Below, in pieces: positions 7,614-10,064 of a DNA stretch of 10,064 nt. Numbering within the stretch: position 1 is the first letter of the stretch; each line of letters opens with the position of its first letter. A model generated the notes under the pieces. The model saw only the letters and a program-made list of their open reading frames with translations. It did not search any database and was not told where the DNA came from. This DNA comes from Bacteroidales bacterium (GTDB lineage: Bacteria > Bacteroidota > Bacteroidia > Bacteroidales > BM520). The translations under genes were made by a program, and so were the position numbers. The stretch covers positions 1 to 10,064 of the forward strand of contig JALNXP010000070.1 in the NCBI GenBank assembly GCA_023230285.1. Reading direction: 5' to 3'.

Positions 7614-8666
7614 ATGGCACAAAAGAGACAAAAAAGCATCATCAAAGACATCCTTAAATTTGTAATTTTTTTAGGTATAGGCGTTTTATTAATCTGGCTG
7701 TTCGTCAGAAAATTAACGCCGGAAGAAATAAACGAAATTTTTATTTCTCTTAAAAATATTAAATACGGCTGGCTGTTTGTTGGTATCGCTTTCGGTATTT
7801 TAAGTAATGTGGCAAGAACTTCCCGTTGGATAATCTTAATGGAGCCAATGGGATATAAACCGCGTTATCTCAATGTGTTTATGTCTGTTCTGATTGCTTA
7901 TTTTGCAAATTTAGCAATACCTCGACTTGGCGAAGTTACAAGATGCGGACTGCTCACAAAATATGAAAAAATCCCATTCGCAAAATCCTTCGGAACGGTA
8001 ATCACCGAAAGAGTTTTTGACATGATAATGTTTTTATTGCTTTTTGTCATAAATCTATTGATACAATTTAACGCACTTCAGCAATATTTGAATGATAAAA
8101 TTATTGCTCCAATACAAAACAGCTACTCCAACTTTAACGGATGGACAATATTACTGATACTTTTAATTGCTGTTGTTGTTGTTGTTGCCGGATACATTAT
8201 ATTATGGAAAAAAAATCCAAATAACAAAATTGTAGTTAAAATCAACAATACGATTAAAGGATTTTGGGACGGTATAAAATCTATTATATATATTAAACGT
8301 CCTTTCACTTTTATTTTTCACACCTTATTATTATGGGTATGCTATTTTTACATGACGAGATTTGTATTTCTGTGTTTACCCGAGACCTCACATTTAGGAT
8401 ATGATGCAGCTCTTTCGTCACTTGTTTTCAGCACTATAGGTGTAATTTTAGTACAGGGCGGCATCGGCATTTATCCGTGGATAGTATCCGAAGTACTTTT
8501 GGTATACGGCGTTACTTCAGCTATAGGCTATGCGATGGGCTGGCTGATATGGCTGAATCAAACCATAATTGTGATAATTGCCGGCATAATTTCGCTGATT
8601 GCTTTACCTATTATAAATAATCATAAAAATATTGTTGTTCAAAAAGATGATGCCTCCAAAGAATAA
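7614..8666 (+). CDS. Lysylphosphatidylglycerol synthase TM-domain / AglD (UPF0104) flippase-like membrane protein
   Basis: A 350-residue polytopic inner-membrane protein. Hydrophobic segments appear near residues 14-31, 52-68, 85-101, 134-152, 177-198, 232-255, 266-285, 287-300 and 310-333. Conserved family patterns are RLGEVTR (104-110), ERVFD (132-136) and GGIGIYPW (282-289). The family covers the flippase-like half of MprF and stand-alone AglD-type proteins thought to move or modify lipid-linked substrates; the substrate here is unknown. It has only the membrane part, without the aminoacyl-transferase domain of MprF. The frame is open back to 7461, but that extension overlaps the ferredoxin gene and the terminator in another frame, so the ATG at 7614 is the credible start. 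No convincing promoter is seen in 7573-7613 (TAATATTG at 7598-7605 has one mismatch and lies too close). Its last 20 bases overlap the rfaE2 start, suggesting translational coupling. Confidence 0.9.
   Translation: MAQKRQKSIIKDILKFVIFLGIGVLLIWLFVRKLTPEEINEIFISLKNIKYGWLFVGIAFGILSNVARTSRWIILMEPMGYKPRYLNVFMSVLIAYFANLAIPRLGEVTRCGLLTKYEKIPFAKSFGTVITERVFDMIMFLLLFVINLLIQFNALQQYLNDKIIAPIQNSYSNFNGWTILLILLIAVVVVVAGYIILWKKNPNNKIVVKINNTIKGFWDGIKSIIYIKRPFTFIFHTLLLWVCYFYMTRFVFLCLPETSHLGYDAALSSLVFSTIGVILVQGGIGIYPWIVSEVLLVYGVTSAIGYAMGWLIWLNQTIIVIIAGIISLIALPIINNHKNIVVQKDDASKE
8172..8186 (+). repeat. Five in-frame GTT triplets encoding polyvaline
   Basis: A short trinucleotide run within a transmembrane segment (Val187-191) of the flippase-like protein. 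Length change by slippage would keep the frame. Probably neutral. Confidence 0.8.
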
Positions 8667-9120
8667 AATATTTGTTTCCAATGAATTACCGTCTATAGCT
8701 TCAGGTAAAAAATTAGTATTTACTAACGGCTGTTTTGACATAATCCATGCCGGTCATACAGATTATTTGTATAAAGCTCGTTTGCTTGGAGATATTCTTG
8801 TAGTAGGCTTAAACAGCGATGCTTCCGTTAAACGTTTGAAAGGAGATGGCAGACCTATAAACGACCAGTTATCGCGTGCGTCAGTACTCGCTGCAATGTC
8901 GTTTGTTGATTATGTGATAATATTTGACGAAAACACTCCGCTGAATCTGATTAAAGCATTGAAACCTAATGTATTAGTCAAAGGTGGAGACTACATTGCC
9001 GACAACATTGTCGGTGCCGATTTTGTCAAGTCTTACGGCGGCATTATAGAGATTATTCCATTTCTCGAAGGCTACTCTACTTCATCAATTATCAATAAAA
9101 TTCGTAATTCGGAAAAATAA
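8647..9120 (+). CDS. rfaE2: D-glycero-beta-D-manno-heptose 1-phosphate adenylyltransferase
   Basis: A 157-residue cytoplasmic nucleotidyltransferase that joins heptose 1-phosphate to AMP from ATP to give ADP-heptose, the activated heptose for LPS core or other surface glycans. The cytidylyltransferase-like fold is shown by [12 protein letters not shown] (26-37) with the nucleotide-binding HxGH at 34-37, [13 protein letters not shown] (54-66), [17 protein letters not shown] (109-125) and the C-terminal EGYSTSSII (141-149). The GGDY-x-x-D-x-I-V-G-A pattern separates RfaE2 from related CTP:glycerol-phosphate or pantetheine enzymes. Its length matches the stand-alone enzyme, not the two-domain HldE of enterobacteria, so a separate kinase (HldA-type) and phosphatase (GmhB) should be encoded elsewhere. 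ATGs at 8647 and 8650 are both possible; a TTG at 8632 would extend it further but is less likely. It overlaps the upstream gene by 20 bases and ends 6 bases before radA. Confidence 0.93.
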   Translation: MMPPKNKIFVSNELPSIASGKKLVFTNGCFDIIHAGHTDYLYKARLLGDILVVGLNSDASVKRLKGDGRPINDQLSRASVLAAMSFVDYVIIFDENTPLNLIKALKPNVLVKGGDYIADNIVGADFVKSYGGIIEIIPFLEGYSTSSIINKIRNSEK

Positions 9121-9126
9121 TCAGCC

Positions 9127-10064
9127 ATGGCAAAAGATAAAATTGTTTACGTTTGTTCAAATTGCGGTCATGAGAGTATGAAATGGCTCGGAAAATGTCC
9201 CAATTGTAATGAATGGAACACCATGACCGAAGAAGTTGTCAGCGTATCTAAAAATATTAGAACTGTTGACAAAGATGTCAAGAAATCTTTTCCTGTATTG
9301 ATAACGGATGTAGTTTCGGAGGACGACAAATTTAGAATTGTATCTAAAGACAATGAATTTAACAGAGTTCTTGGTGGCGGCATAGTGAGAGGTTCAATAG
9401 TTTTGGTTGGCGGCGAACCGGGAATAGGCAAATCCACTTTGATGTTGCAAATTTCGGACAGTCTTTCAGAGCTTAAAGTGCTGTACGTCAGTGGTGAAGA
9501 AAGCAAACAGCAAATAAAGATGCGCTACGACCGAATTTGCAAAGGCAACAGTAATATATATTTGTTAAGTGAAACCGATATAGATGTCATTTTAGACAAG
9601 GCAAGAATGCTTGCTCCGGACATCATCATCATAGATTCCATACAAACGATTTACAATCGCAATTTTGAGACCTCAGCAGGGAGCATTTCACAAATACGCG
9701 AATGTACATCACAATTTCAACAGTATGCTAAATCATCGAATATTCCTGTCTTTTTAATCGGGCATATTACTAAGGACGGTTCGATAGCAGGACCGAAAAT
9801 ATTAGAGCATATTGTTGATGGAGTCATTATGTTTGAAGGAGAGAAAAATTACGGATACCGAATTTTGAGGACGATAAAAAATCGTTTTGGGTCGGCTTCC
9901 GAACTCGGTATGTATTTAATGCAGCAAAACGGCTTGGTCGAGGTTAGCAATCCATCGGAGATTTTGTTGTCGCAGAACACTGAAAATCTGAGTGGAATAA
10001 GTCATGCTGCAACTATTGAAGGCATGCGTCCCATTATAATAGAGGTACAGGCTTTGGTCAGCAG
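9127..10064 (+). CDS. radA: DNA repair protein RadA (Sms), 3' end outside window
   Basis: RadA is a RecA-like ATPase that promotes branch migration and processing of recombination intermediates. The first 312 codons are present. Visible features: an N-terminal four-cysteine zinc finger (C10, C13, C24, C27); Walker A GGEPGIGKST (95-104); YVSGEES just after the first ATPase strand; Walker B-like IIIIDSIQT; and the RadA signature KNRFG (251-255). The sequence then enters the C-terminal Lon-protease-like domain (from about residue 280, SGISHAATIEG). Full-length RadA is about 450-460 residues, so about a third is missing. All key residues in the visible part are intact. The ATG at 9127 follows rfaE2 by six bases with no room for a promoter, so it is probably co-transcribed with rfaE2 and the membrane protein gene. 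Confidence 0.97.
   Translation, partial: MAKDKIVYVCSNCGHESMKWLGKCPNCNEWNTMTEEVVSVSKNIRTVDKDVKKSFPVLITDVVSEDDKFRIVSKDNEFNRVLGGGIVRGSIVLVGGEPGIGKSTLMLQISDSLSELKVLYVSGEESKQQIKMRYDRICKGNSNIYLLSETDIDVILDKARMLAPDIIIIDSIQTIYNRNFETSAGSISQIRECTSQFQQYAKSSNIPVFLIGHITKDGSIAGPKILEHIVDGVIMFEGEKNYGYRILRTIKNRFGSASELGMYLMQQNGLVEVSNPSEILLSQNTENLSGISHAATIEGMRPIIIEVQALVS

Noticed and set aside
8632..8646. TTG start extending RfaE2 by five residues
   Set aside because: ATG codons at 8647 and 8650 are available, and the extra residues MLFKK precede the conserved region without adding a motif.
1..10064. Search for a mobile element, CRISPR array, toxin-antitoxin pair, phage genes or tRNA
   Set aside because: No transposase, integrase, regularly spaced repeats, attachment-site pair or cloverleaf was seen; all large frames belong to recognisable chromosomal families.

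Overview
The window looks like a chromosomal segment of an AT-rich member of the Bacteroidota that carries a type IX secretion system (T9SS). Four things point there: a SusC/RagA-type TonB-dependent outer-membrane protein; two secreted proteins ending in T9SS type A sorting domains (a PNP motif, then a short beta-rich tail ending in KIIKL or KLVVE); AT-rich leaders without Shine-Dalgarno sequences; and intergenic copies of the Bacteroidota -7 promoter element TAnnTTTG. No 16S rRNA or other marker allows a finer placement.

Left part, minus strand (1-5408): a promoter near 5401-5408 drives a secreted multidomain GH13 alpha-amylase-family enzyme with an intact catalytic triad. It is followed after about 40 bases by a SusC-like transporter whose 3' end lies outside the window. 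The pair suggests an alpha-glucan (starch, glycogen or maltodextrin) utilisation locus: extracellular cleavage by a T9SS-exported amylase, then TonB-dependent uptake. The expected SusD partner would lie beyond position 1.

Middle part, plus strand (5565-7249): a divergently transcribed gene encodes a secreted protein with seven DG-containing repeats (HAF-like, probable beta-propeller), an FN3 domain and a T9SS sorting domain. Its start region is a perfect 20-bp tandem duplication that creates a seven-codon upstream reading frame, whose stop overlaps the real start as ATGA. This is the most unusual local structure in the window.

Right part, plus strand (7308-10064): a 55-residue 2[4Fe-4S] ferredoxin gene has its own promoter-like element, an 18-bp perfect palindrome over that element, and a strong intrinsic terminator. 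It is followed by a tight cluster of an AglD/UPF0104-type flippase-like membrane protein, the heptose-1-phosphate adenylyltransferase RfaE2 (20-bp overlap) and RadA (6-bp gap, truncated by the window end). These are housekeeping, envelope and DNA-repair functions.

I see no RNA genes, CRISPR arrays, transposases, integrases or phage genes. No clearly new multi-gene system is visible; the second-look items are mainly regulatory or architectural.
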